Shown: positions 1 through 6,600, counted from the first letter of the stretch. The stretch is 7,374 bases of DNA from Candidatus Apopatosoma intestinale (GCA_018064545.1 JAGHUY010000204.1:1-7374); one strand, 5' to 3'. Notes: a model not told the origin generated them from the sequence alone. Numbers and translations are program-made.

Positions 1-1212
1 GTCGTAACCGTGGCTCTCATTGATCGCCTCAAACATCGCCATTTCCGCGAGATGATAGAAATAAATGTTATCTTCCCCGATGAACTGATAGACGGTAGCG
101 TCATCGTCGCACCACCAGTCTTTCCACTCGTTCTTGTCATGTCCGATGCTTTCGAGGTACGTCTGTGTAAAGGAGATCGGAGCCCACAGCGATTCCGGCC
201 ATACCCAGAACGTCAGGTCTTTCACGCCCTGATATTCGGGAACGGGAACGCCCCACTCGATATTACCGGAAAGACGGAACGGAACCAGCGTTTTTCCGGT
301 GCGGAAACGAATGCCCGCATCGGACAGTTTTTCGCAGGCGGCTTCGCGATCGGACAGTTTTTCAAATACGATACGGAGCATCTTGCGGGATTCTTCCACC
401 TCGTAGGTGCAGTTCATCCCGGACAGCAAGCCTTTGACCGTGTCGGTGTACTCGTCTTTGGTGTAAATGATCGGGTTTTTCAGAAATTCACGGCAAGCGA
501 GTGAAGTCGTCTTGCGCAGATTCTCGTTCGCGTCTTTTTCATCCATCATTCGGATGAGAAAATCCATATATTTTTCAAGGTCGAAATACCAGTTCTCCAC
601 GGCGCGAAGTACCGGACGTTCGCCGGACAAGGTGCTTATGGGGTCGATCAGTTCTTCCGGGAAATACTGGTGACCGAGAGAACATTCGTCGGCATATCCC
701 GTCTCGGATTTACACCCGTCGATCGGGCAGCGCCCCGTGACCTGACGTCCGTTTAAAAACGTCCCGAATTTCTCATCATAGAACTGTTTGGTGGAAAGTT
801 TGATGAGTGCTCCGCTCCCAGCCAGTTTCTCAAAAAACTCAGCGCTGTATTCGGTGTGAATCCGTCCGCTCTCGCCGAGGGCGCTGGCCGCAAACAGGGA
901 CGGACTGATCAGATACTCGTCAAGCGTTCTCGCCTGCTTGTCGTGATTCGACTGCACAAAGTCACGTATAGTCCCTTCAAATTTTCCCTCTTTGACGAGG
1001 GATTCATATTTTGCTACGATCGGAGAACCGTAGCAGTCCGTGCCGGACACGAAGATGACGTTGTCTTCTCCGATCCGATCGCGTAAGAAGCGTGCAAAGC
1101 AGTCTGCGTGGACAAAGACGCCGCCCACGTGGCCGAAATGGAGTTCCTTACTGCCGTAAGGCATTCCGGCTGTGATCAATGCACGCTTCGGAAAAATCGG
1201 TCTGTCTGCCAT
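1..1212 (-). CDS. metG: Methionyl-tRNA synthetase-like class I tRNA ligase (C-terminus cut by window edge)
   Basis: Charges tRNA with methionine in the cytoplasm, if it is a true MetRS. The 404 codons in the window are open to base 1, so the 3' part is missing. ATG at 1212 is preceded by GAGAGGG at good spacing. Seen: an AGMPYG N-terminus and the HIGH motif as HFGH (residues 25-28), then SGTDCYGSP (57-65). A zinc-knuckle-like C-x4-C-x9-C-x3-H follows in place of four cysteines, then RAVENWYFDL, NIEWGVPVP and FIGEDNIYFY. These blocks are in MetRS order, and the window ends shortly before the expected KMSKS loop and anticodon domain. Residues that form the methionine pocket in E. coli MetRS look changed (see findings). 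The gene starts 4 bp after gltX, so the two are probably co-transcribed. It may be a paralogue beside a standard metG elsewhere; the class I ligase fold is near certain, the amino acid less so. Confidence 0.85.
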   Translation of the reverse strand, partial: MADRPIFPKRALITAGMPYGSKELHFGHVGGVFVHADCFARFLRDRIGEDNVIFVSGTDCYGSPIVAKYESLVKEGKFEGTIRDFVQSNHDKQARTLDEYLISPSLFAASALGESGRIHTEYSAEFFEKLAGSGALIKLSTKQFYDEKFGTFLNGRQVTGRCPIDGCKSETGYADECSLGHQYFPEELIDPISTLSGERPVLRAVENWYFDLEKYMDFLIRMMDEKDANENLRKTTSLACREFLKNPIIYTKDEYTDTVKGLLSGMNCTYEVEESRKMLRIVFEKLSDREAACEKLSDAGIRFRTGKTLVPFRLSGNIEWGVPVPEYQGVKDLTFWVWPESLWAPISFTQTYLESIGHDKNEWKDWWCDDDATVYQFIGEDNIYFYHLAEMAMFEAINESHGYD

Positions 1213-1216
1213 GATT

Positions 1217-2899
1217 TTACCCTCTCAATCTCTCGATCTGTTTTTGAATTCTCGAAGTAGCGACCTCATGCCCGAGAATGCTCATAACGGCGTAAAGGTC
1301 GGGAGAATTCTGCTTGCCGGTCACGGCAACACGGACAAAAGCACTGATGTCGCCGATATGGCCGCGATATGCCTCGGGACTAGCCTTATACTCCTTGGTC
1401 TCGCGGGCAAATCCGTGTTTTTCGGCAATGTCTTTCATTTTATCAAACCAAACGGTCTGGTCATCGGCGGATGAATAGGTTGACAGAAAATCCGTCAGAA
1501 TATCCGCAATCGTTCCGGCGTCAAACCCGTCCGGATAGGCCCCGTTTGCCTCGTAGTAACGGTCAAACATAAAGCCCATATAGCCTTTGACCTCGCTCCA
1601 CGTCGCAAAATCTTTGCGCGGCTTGTTGCCGCCGCGTCCGATGGCGAGAACCGCTTTGGTGAATGCGGGTTCTCTCGTAAAATCATCATAGAATTCGCCG
1701 TCGAACTCTTTTGCCCATTCCGAAACGGCGTTATATACGTCTTCGGCACTCATACGAGAGATCAAATTCTTGGACACGTCGCTGAGTTTAGCAAGATCGA
1801 ACAGCGAACCGGCGGCGTTCATCTTCTTGGCAGAAAACTTGAAATCGTCGAGAGGTGCCAGCGGATTAGCGCGACGCCAGTCCTCAAAATTGGAATTTAA
1901 GATGGTCATCAGATATTCCACAACGGAATCCGTCGGATACCCGACCGATTTATAATAGGAAAGAGCCAGTTCCGGATCTTTTCTCTTGGACAGTTTTCTC
2001 TTGGACGTCCCATCCATTTTCATCAGCGTGCCGATGTGAACGTATTTCGGGAGTCTGAAACCGAGAGCCTGGAAGAGCTGAATGTGGAACGGCAGGCCGG
2101 AAAGCCACTCGTCGCCGCGCACCACGTGAGTGGTCCGCATCAGATGATCGTCCACGGCGTGAGCAAAGTGATAGGTCGGGATGCCGTCGGATTTCAAGAG
2201 GACATGGTCAATATCGTTTTCGGTGATGTCCACTTCCCCTTTGATCAGATCGTTATACTTGAATTTATGCTCGATACTGCCGGTGGAGCGGAAGCGGAGC
2301 ACCCAAGGGGTACCGCTGTCCAGCTGCTCTCGGATTTCTTCCAAAGAACGGTCACGCCACTTAGCCCATTTGCCGTAATAGCCGAAATTGGCCTTTTCGG
2401 CCTCCTGCTCCGCGTGAAACCGATCCAAATCCTCTTCCGTGCAGAAACAGGGATAGGCTTTGCCCTCGCGCACCAATTTCTTGGCATATACGTGATAGAT
2501 CGGTGCACGGTTACTCTGTTTATAAGGACCGTAGTCGCCTTTGTCACAGATGGCGCCGTTTTCATCCAGCGAAGCGCCCTCGTCAAACACGATTCCGTAA
2601 TGACTCAGCATTTCGATCAGGATTTCGGAAGCGCCCTTTACCTCGCGTTTGGCATCGGTGTCCTCAATACGGAGAAACAGAACACCGCCGCTCTGATGGG
2701 CAAGACGTTCGGAAGTCAACCCCTGTACCACGTTGCCGAGATGAACGAATCCAGTGGGACTGGGTGCCAAGCGGGACACAACGGCTCCCTCCGGCAGTCC
2801 GCGGACGGGATACCGTTTTTCCATGTCTTCCGGCGTCTCCGTGACTTCCGGAAAAAGCCATTCGGCAAGCGTTTCGTAATCAATTAGCGTTTGATCCAT
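1217..2899 (-). CDS. gltX: Glutamyl-tRNA synthetase
   Basis: Cytoplasmic class I enzyme (560 aa) that ligates glutamate to tRNA. In organisms without GlnRS it also charges tRNA-Gln for later amidation. Seen: RLAPSPTG at residues 43-50 and the HIGH-equivalent HLGN at 53-56. RIEDTD lies at 77-82, PCFC at 150-153 and SDGIPTYHFAHAVDDHLM at 237-254. RGDEW is at 261-265 and the KMSKS-equivalent KLSKR at 302-306. About 250 residues of helical anticodon-binding region follow. The length exceeds the roughly 480 aa of many GluRS because of a 40-residue N-terminal extension and a long C-terminal part, which I associate with clostridial GluRS. ATG at 2899 has AAAGGA about 10 bp upstream. The gene heads the gltX-metG unit behind the promoter at 2977-3005. 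The roughly 70-nt leader is too short for a T-box. Whether the enzyme discriminates tRNA-Glu from tRNA-Gln cannot be read from sequence alone. Confidence 0.97.
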   Translation of the reverse strand: MDQTLIDYETLAEWLFPEVTETPEDMEKRYPVRGLPEGAVVSRLAPSPTGFVHLGNVVQGLTSERLAHQSGGVLFLRIEDTDAKREVKGASEILIEMLSHYGIVFDEGASLDENGAICDKGDYGPYKQSNRAPIYHVYAKKLVREGKAYPCFCTEEDLDRFHAEQEAEKANFGYYGKWAKWRDRSLEEIREQLDSGTPWVLRFRSTGSIEHKFKYNDLIKGEVDITENDIDHVLLKSDGIPTYHFAHAVDDHLMRTTHVVRGDEWLSGLPFHIQLFQALGFRLPKYVHIGTLMKMDGTSKRKLSKRKDPELALSYYKSVGYPTDSVVEYLMTILNSNFEDWRRANPLAPLDDFKFSAKKMNAAGSLFDLAKLSDVSKNLISRMSAEDVYNAVSEWAKEFDGEFYDDFTREPAFTKAVLAIGRGGNKPRKDFATWSEVKGYMGFMFDRYYEANGAYPDGFDAGTIADILTDFLSTYSSADDQTVWFDKMKDIAEKHGFARETKEYKASPEAYRGHIGDISAFVRVAVTGKQNSPDLYAVMSILGHEVATSRIQKQIERLRG

Positions 2900-3062
2900 G
2901 ATATTTCATTCCTTTCGGATTATTTCTGACTTTCACGGCAAAAAACGGCATCGTAAAAATCCGTTTTATGTTTTTGATTATAGCACGATATGGCTGTGTT
3001 TTCAGGTTTTTCATAATTATTTTATTAAAATATGGTTTTTTTTATTAGAATGTGGTAAGATA
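2900..3062. other. AT-rich divergent intergenic region
   Basis: This 163-bp spacer between the divergent gltX and glycosyltransferase genes carries the gltX promoter. For the plus strand the best -10-like hexamer is TAAAAT at 3026-3031, but no good -35 lies 16-18 bp upstream. The plus-strand promoter is therefore unresolved. A weak hairpin (AAAACGG pairing with CCGTTTT, 12-nt loop) can form in the gltX leader. It is too weak to call an attenuator. Confidence 0.5.
2977..3005 (-). promoter_or_regulatory. Vegetative promoter for gltX-metG
   Basis: Read on the minus strand, -10 TATAAT is at 2982-2977. It is preceded by TGC, an extended -10. A 17-bp spacer separates it from -35 CTGAAA at 3005-3000, which matches the TTGACA consensus at 4 of 6 positions. 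The expected start near 2970 gives a leader of about 70 nt ahead of gltX. The geometry fits sigma-A/sigma-70. Assignment to gltX follows from orientation and the absence of any other gene in between. Confidence 0.75.
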
Positions 3063-3848
3063 ATGAGAAAGAACGGAGTGATCAAACTGGAAATCATTCA
3101 AATTCGGGGCATTCCTTTTGCAACCGGAACCATGGAAGAAGCGGTTTCTTGTGCCGACAGCGCCATTCGGGCGAAAAAACAGACGCTCGTTTTTACGCCG
3201 AATGCTGAGATGGCAGAACACTGTGCGGAGGATTCTTCCTTTGCCGATCTCATCGTCCGGGGGGAGTTGATCCTGCCTGACGGAGAGGGTATTCTGATGG
3301 CTTCCCGTATACTCGGCACACCTATTTCTCAAAAACTGGCCGGCGTCGAGTTCGGTGAAGCGATCCTGTCTCTTTCTGCGGGAAACGGATACCGCGTTTT
3401 CTTTCTGGGCGGCAAACCGGGAGTGGCAGAACTGGCCGCGGAACGGATGAAAGAAAAATATCCCGGTCTCACCGTTTGCGGGACATCAAACGGCTATTTT
3501 ACGAAAAACGGCGAGGAAAATGACCGCATCATCGAAGAGATCAACAACTCCTCGGCTGATATCCTGTTTATTTGTCTCGGCTCGCCCGCTCAGGAAATCT
3601 GGGCATCCGAAAACCGTTCCCGTCTCACGGCTTCTCTGCTTCTCTGCCTCGGTGGGTCGCTGGACGTCTATTCCGGGACGGTCAGACGCGCCCCAAAATT
3701 CTTCTGCCGGATGAAGCTCGAATGGTTTTACCGACTCCTGAAAGAGCCGAAGCGTCTTCCGCGGATGATGAAACTTCCCCGTTATATCTTCGGTACGATC
3801 GCCTACAAAATCAAAAACAGAAAAGAGGAAAAACAGTATGCACGTTGA
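3063..3848 (+). CDS. WecG/TagA/CpsF family (GT26) glycosyltransferase
   Basis: Likely transfers an N-acetylhexosamine, classically ManNAc from UDP-ManNAc, onto undecaprenyl-PP-GlcNAc. This is the committed step of wall teichoic acid or related surface polymers at the inner membrane face. Numbering from ATG 3063 (261 aa), the family signatures appear in order: TPNAEM at 45-50, PDGEGI at 72-77 with the candidate catalytic Asp73, and FLGGKPGVAE at 114-123. NGYF is at 143-146, LGSPAQEIW at 172-180, GGSLDVYSG at 197-205, RRAP at 208-211 and LEWFYRLLKEPKR at 219-231. The basic C-terminal tail typical of membrane-docking TagA is present. There is no signal peptide or membrane helix. The start is uncertain: the frame is open back to 2898, ATG 3063 has a poor ribosome site, and GTG 3078 or even CTG 3087 (GGAG 8 nt upstream) are alternatives. 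It overlaps thyX by 11 bp. The sugar donor is not determinable here. Confidence 0.93.
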   Translation: MRKNGVIKLEIIQIRGIPFATGTMEEAVSCADSAIRAKKQTLVFTPNAEMAEHCAEDSSFADLIVRGELILPDGEGILMASRILGTPISQKLAGVEFGEAILSLSAGNGYRVFFLGGKPGVAELAAERMKEKYPGLTVCGTSNGYFTKNGEENDRIIEEINNSSADILFICLGSPAQEIWASENRSRLTASLLLCLGGSLDVYSGTVRRAPKFFCRMKLEWFYRLLKEPKRLPRMMKLPRYIFGTIAYKIKNRKEEKQYAR

Positions 3849-4602
3849 ACTTCTCGCCTATACGCCAGATGCCGATAAGCTCGTGGCGGCGGCCGCCAAA
3901 CTTTGTTATTCCAAGAGTTCTATCGAAAACATTCTCGACGGACTGACGCCGGAAAAAACCGAAAACTTTTTGGATATGCTGACCTCTCTCGGCCATGAGA
4001 GTCCCGTAGAGCACGCCTCTTTTACGTTCGGGATCGAGGGGGTCTCCCGTACCCTGCTCGCACAGATCACGCGCCACCGGATCGCCTCTTTTTCCGTTCA
4101 AAGCCAGCGATACGTTTCCAAGGCCGACTTTGACTACATTCTCCCTCCCGAAATCGAAAAGATTCCGGAAGCCAAGGCTGAATTTATTGAGGCCATGGAG
4201 GAAGACGCCCGCCATTACGAAAGCCTTCGTGAGAAACTGATCGAGAGTCACACCGCCCGTCTCGTTGCCGAGGGAAAAGAAGAGACGGCCGCGAGAAAAG
4301 CGGCGGAAAAGATGGCAAACGAAGATGCCCGTTTTGTGTTGCCGGGGGCTTGCGACACCAAGATCATCATGACCATGAACGTCCGCTCGCTCTATAACTT
4401 TTTCTCCCTCCGTTGCTGTGAACGCGCCCAGTGGGAGATTCGGGAACTGGCAAGAGAAATGCTCCGCCTTGTGCGCGAAGTAGCGCCGAACCTCTTCAAG
4501 AACGCCGGCCCGGCCTGTTTGCGCGGCGGTTGCAGTGAAGGCAATATGTCCTGCGGCAAATCAAAACAAGTCAGAGAACTTCTCGGAACAAAAAAGCAAT
4601 AA
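3838..4602 (+). CDS. thyX: Flavin-dependent thymidylate synthase ThyX
   Basis: Makes dTMP from dUMP using methylenetetrahydrofolate, FAD and NAD(P)H; works as a cytoplasmic homotetramer. The diagnostic ThyX motif RHRx7S is present exactly (R79-H80-R81 to S89, in RHRIASFSVQSQR). Also seen are SPVEHASFTF (55-64), EDARFVLP (162-169) and NVRSLYNFFSLR (181-192), the C-terminal substrate-binding block, then AQWEIRELA (197-205). At 254 aa it is slightly longer than the shortest family members. It has a helical insertion around 130-160 and a Cys-containing tail (C227, C232, C239, plus the C193-C194 pair). I recall a similar tail in clostridial ThyX. ATG 3838 follows AGAGG with 9-bp spacing, and the gene begins inside the 3' end of the glycosyltransferase, which suggests translational coupling. 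No thyA is visible in the window. Confidence 0.98.
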   Translation: MHVELLAYTPDADKLVAAAAKLCYSKSSIENILDGLTPEKTENFLDMLTSLGHESPVEHASFTFGIEGVSRTLLAQITRHRIASFSVQSQRYVSKADFDYILPPEIEKIPEAKAEFIEAMEEDARHYESLREKLIESHTARLVAEGKEETAARKAAEKMANEDARFVLPGACDTKIIMTMNVRSLYNFFSLRCCERAQWEIRELAREMLRLVREVAPNLFKNAGPACLRGGCSEGNMSCGKSKQVRELLGTKKQ

Positions 4603-4628
4603 AAACATTTTTTAGGAGATGAATACAT

Positions 4629-5357
4629 ATGAAAATTCTTGCCATCGGTAACAGTTTTTCTCAGGACGCCACCCGTTACTTGCAGGCGGTATCGGAATCG
4701 GCCGGACATCCGCTGTTCGTCCGCAACCTCTATATCGGAGGATGCAGTCTCGAACGCCATGCAAACAACATTGTTTCTGACGCAAAAGACTATGATTATG
4801 AAATCGACGCAAAAGGCGTTCGCAAGGTCTCGATTAACGAGGGACTTGCCTTTGAGGATTGGGACTGGGTCACCGTCCAGCAGGTCAGCGGCCTTTCGGG
4901 ACAGCCGGAAACCTATGAGCCCTATCTGACAAAGGTGCTTGACACCATTCGTGCCGCCTGTCCGAACGCTAAAATCGCGTTTCATCGCACATGGGCCTAT
5001 GAAATCGGCTCCGGGCACGGCGATTTCGGCCGGTATAACAAGAGCCAACTCGAAATGTTCGGTTCCATTGTTGCCGCTTCCACGGAGCAAGCGGGAAAGC
5101 ACGGTCTTCCCATTATCCGCTCCGGTGACCTCGTTCAGGTACTCCGGAATACGAAGCCCTTTGACTTCAAAAACGGCGGGATGTCTCTCTGCCGCGACGG
5201 ATTCCATATGTCACTCGATTACGGCCGTTATGCGACGGCTTTGGCTTGGTATAAGTTCTTTACCGGCGACAAAGCCGTAAATGTCACCTACGCCCCGGAA
5301 AACACCGACCCCGAGGTTTTACAGGTCATCAAAGAGACGGCTGATCTGATTCTGTAA
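4629..5357 (+). CDS. DUF4886-type SGNH hydrolase-like protein
   Basis: A 242-aa protein with the SGNH/GDSL hydrolase layout and an N-terminus (MKILAIGNSFSQD) of the DUF4886 type. Seen: block I GNSFS with the candidate nucleophile Ser9, block II IGGCSL near 36-41, and VQQVSG where GxND would normally sit. Block V is DGFHMS, giving Asp190 and His193 as the rest of a catalytic set. The fold suggests an esterase, perhaps a deacetylase acting on carbohydrate or lipid esters. The substrate is unknown. There is no signal peptide or membrane segment, so it is predicted to be cytoplasmic. ATG 4629 has AGGAG at 4614-4618. The gene follows thyX by 26 bp and precedes the DUF362 gene by 15 bp, so it is probably in the same transcript. 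Confidence is good for the fold and family, low for function. Confidence 0.85.
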   Translation: MKILAIGNSFSQDATRYLQAVSESAGHPLFVRNLYIGGCSLERHANNIVSDAKDYDYEIDAKGVRKVSINEGLAFEDWDWVTVQQVSGLSGQPETYEPYLTKVLDTIRAACPNAKIAFHRTWAYEIGSGHGDFGRYNKSQLEMFGSIVAASTEQAGKHGLPIIRSGDLVQVLRNTKPFDFKNGGMSLCRDGFHMSLDYGRYATALAWYKFFTGDKAVNVTYAPENTDPEVLQVIKETADLIL

Positions 5358-5372
5358 ATATAGGAGAATGCT

Positions 5373-6251
5373 ATGAAAGCAACCGTATATTTTTCCCGCG
5401 CCATTACCCCGGATACCGTTCCCGCACTCTACCGGAAACTCGGTATCTCCCTTCCCGGCCGCGTCGCGGTCAAGGTACATTCGGGAGAAGAGGGCAATCA
5501 GAATTTTCTGCATCCCGACTTCTGGCGTCCGATGATCGAAGCGGTAAACGGCACCGTCGTGGAATGCAATACCGCCTACGACGGAGAGCGGAATGAGACG
5601 GAGAAACACCGGGCTTTGATGGAACGTCACGGATGGGGGCAGTTCTTCCCTTATGATATTCTCGACAGCGAGGGACCGGATACGGTTTTGCCCGTTTCGG
5701 GCGGGTTTGTCCTTACCCGGAATCTTGTCGGAAAGCATATGGCAAACTATGACTCCATGCTCGTTCTTTCTCATTTTAAGGGGCATCCGATGGGCGGATA
5801 CGGCGGTGCGCTGAAACAGTTGTCTATCGGTTGCGCCTCTTCTGCCGGAAAAGCATGGATTCACTCGGCCGGCATGACAGACGACCCGTCTATTCTGTGG
5901 GATCATCTGCCGGAGCAGGACAGGTTTTTGGAGGCGATGGCCGATGCCGCTTCTTCGGTGGCAAACCATTTCAAGGGAAAAATCGCCTATATCAACGTGA
6001 TGAAGAATATGTCGGTGGACTGTGACTGCTGTTCCGTTGCCGAGGATCCGTGTATGAGGGACATCGGTATTCTGGCTTCCACCGATCCTGTCGCCATCGA
6101 CAAAGCGTGTCTCGACCTTGTCTATGCCTCAGACGACCCCGGAAAAGATCATCTGATCGAGCGGATCGAGACCCGTCACGGCATCCACACCGTAGAAGCG
6201 GCTGAAAAACTCGGTTTCGGCACGACGGAATACGAGCGCATTGACCTATAA
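5373..6251 (+). CDS. DUF362 domain-containing protein without ferredoxin domain
   Basis: A 292-aa protein with DUF362 signatures: VAVKVHSGEEGN (31-42), LSHFKGHPMGGYGGALKQLSIG (132-153) and the C-terminal block DIGILASTDPVAIDKACLDL (230-249). Family function is not established. Many members carry two C-terminal 4Fe-4S ferredoxin motifs and are linked by annotation to iron-sulfur or redox roles. This one has no CxxCxxC ferredoxin motif. It does have a compact cysteine cluster C217, C219, C220 and C227 just before the conserved DIG block, and conserved-looking His134 and His138. There is no signal peptide or membrane helix. ATG 5373 has AGGAG at 5362-5366. It is the last gene of the plus-strand run, and its stop is about 80 bp from the oppositely oriented tRNA genes. 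Family call is firm; role unknown. Confidence 0.88.
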   Translation: MKATVYFSRAITPDTVPALYRKLGISLPGRVAVKVHSGEEGNQNFLHPDFWRPMIEAVNGTVVECNTAYDGERNETEKHRALMERHGWGQFFPYDILDSEGPDTVLPVSGGFVLTRNLVGKHMANYDSMLVLSHFKGHPMGGYGGALKQLSIGCASSAGKAWIHSAGMTDDPSILWDHLPEQDRFLEAMADAASSVANHFKGKIAYINVMKNMSVDCDCCSVAEDPCMRDIGILASTDPVAIDKACLDLVYASDDPGKDHLIERIETRHGIHTVEAAEKLGFGTTEYERIDL

Positions 6252-6280
6252 AAAGAGCAGCCTATTTTCAGCTGAGAATA

Positions 6281-6320
6281 CCCATAAAACAAAAAAACCG
6301 AGAAACCTTAGTTTCTCGGT
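6281..6320 (-). terminator. Intrinsic terminator of the tRNA unit
   Basis: A 10-bp perfect stem (ACCGAGAAAC 6297-6306, GTTTCTCGGT 6311-6320) has a 4-nt loop. On the minus strand it is followed by a run of seven Ts, a G and four more Ts (6297 down to 6286). That polarity ends transcripts coming from the tRNA genes. Read on the plus strand, the hairpin is followed by ATGCTTTCG, so it is a poor terminator for the DUF362 operon. Confidence 0.85.
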
Positions 6321-6330
6321 ATGCTTTCGA

Positions 6331-6406
<76 letters not shown>

Positions 6407-6410
6407 ATAT

Positions 6411-6426
6411 GTCGGACAATGCCGAC
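6411..6426 (-). other. Hairpin spacer between the two tRNAs
   Basis: GTCGG and CCGAC form a perfect 5-bp stem with a 6-nt loop, directly abutting the CCA end of tRNA-Pro. It is a plausible recognition structure for cutting the dicistronic tRNA precursor. That role is an inference, and a 5-bp stem can arise by chance. Confidence 0.4.
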
Positions 6427-6502
6427 TGGTCGAGATGACAGGACTCGAACCTGCGGCATCCTGCTCCCAAAGCAGGCGCGCTACCAACTGCGCTACATCT
6501 CG
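6427..6502 (-). tRNA. tRNA-Pro, anticodon TGG
   Basis: A 76-nt cloverleaf with encoded CCA. The perfect 7-bp acceptor stem CGAGATG/CATCTCG starts with C1:G72, as is usual for bacterial tRNA-Pro. The D arm holds GTAGCGCAGTTGGTAGCGC. The anticodon stem CCTGC/GCAGG encloses loop TTTGGGA, giving anticodon UGG, which can read most or all CCN codons. The T arm has GGTTCGAGTCC. It is the first gene of the unit, about 26 nt downstream of the predicted transcription start. Confidence 0.97.
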
Positions 6503-6534
6503 GAAGACAGAACATGAATGTTTCTGACTTTTGT

Positions 6535-6563
6535 ATTATAACAAAGCCGACAGAGATTGTCAA
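6535..6563 (-). promoter_or_regulatory. Perfect consensus promoter of the tRNA unit
   Basis: On the minus strand, TTGACA (6563-6558), a 17-bp spacer and TATAAT (6540-6535) match the sigma-70/sigma-A consensus at all 12 positions with optimal spacing. This is expected for a stable-RNA gene. The predicted start near 6528 gives a short leader to tRNA-Pro. No GC-rich discriminator stands out. Confidence 0.93.
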
Positions 6564-6600
6564 GAACATTGGAAAAAAAGTTGAGAAAAAGGTATCAAAC

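Noticed and set aside
10..1086. Several plus-strand open frames (10-504, 467-673, 856-1086)
   Set aside because: All lie opposite the MetRS frame, which is open across the whole stretch and carries class I synthetase motifs.
2036..2887. 283-codon open frame on the plus strand antisense to gltX
   Set aside because: It mirrors a fully motif-supported GluRS, has no recognisable domain, and such long antisense frames are common opposite aaRS genes.
2900..2970. T-box or attenuator in the gltX leader
   Set aside because: The leader is only about 70 nt, lacks T-box elements I can recognise, and its best hairpin is 7 bp with a 12-nt loop and little T-run.
3026..3031. TAAAAT as -10 of a plus-strand promoter for the glycosyltransferase operon
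   Set aside because: No acceptable -35 at 16-18 bp upstream; too weak to list in AT-rich sequence.
2898..3062. Upstream start (ATG 2898) for the glycosyltransferase
   Set aside because: The added 55 residues are translated from the AT-rich divergent spacer and cross the gltX promoter; family members start near the later sites.
4392..5969. Long minus-strand open frames (4392-5207 and 5319-5969)
   Set aside because: Shadows of thyX, the DUF4886 gene and the DUF362 gene, which have good ribosome sites and family motifs.
6514..6600. N-terminal extension of eda from ATG 6514
   Set aside because: It covers the tRNA promoter, has no family similarity, and ATG 6601 has a proper ribosome site and gives normal length.
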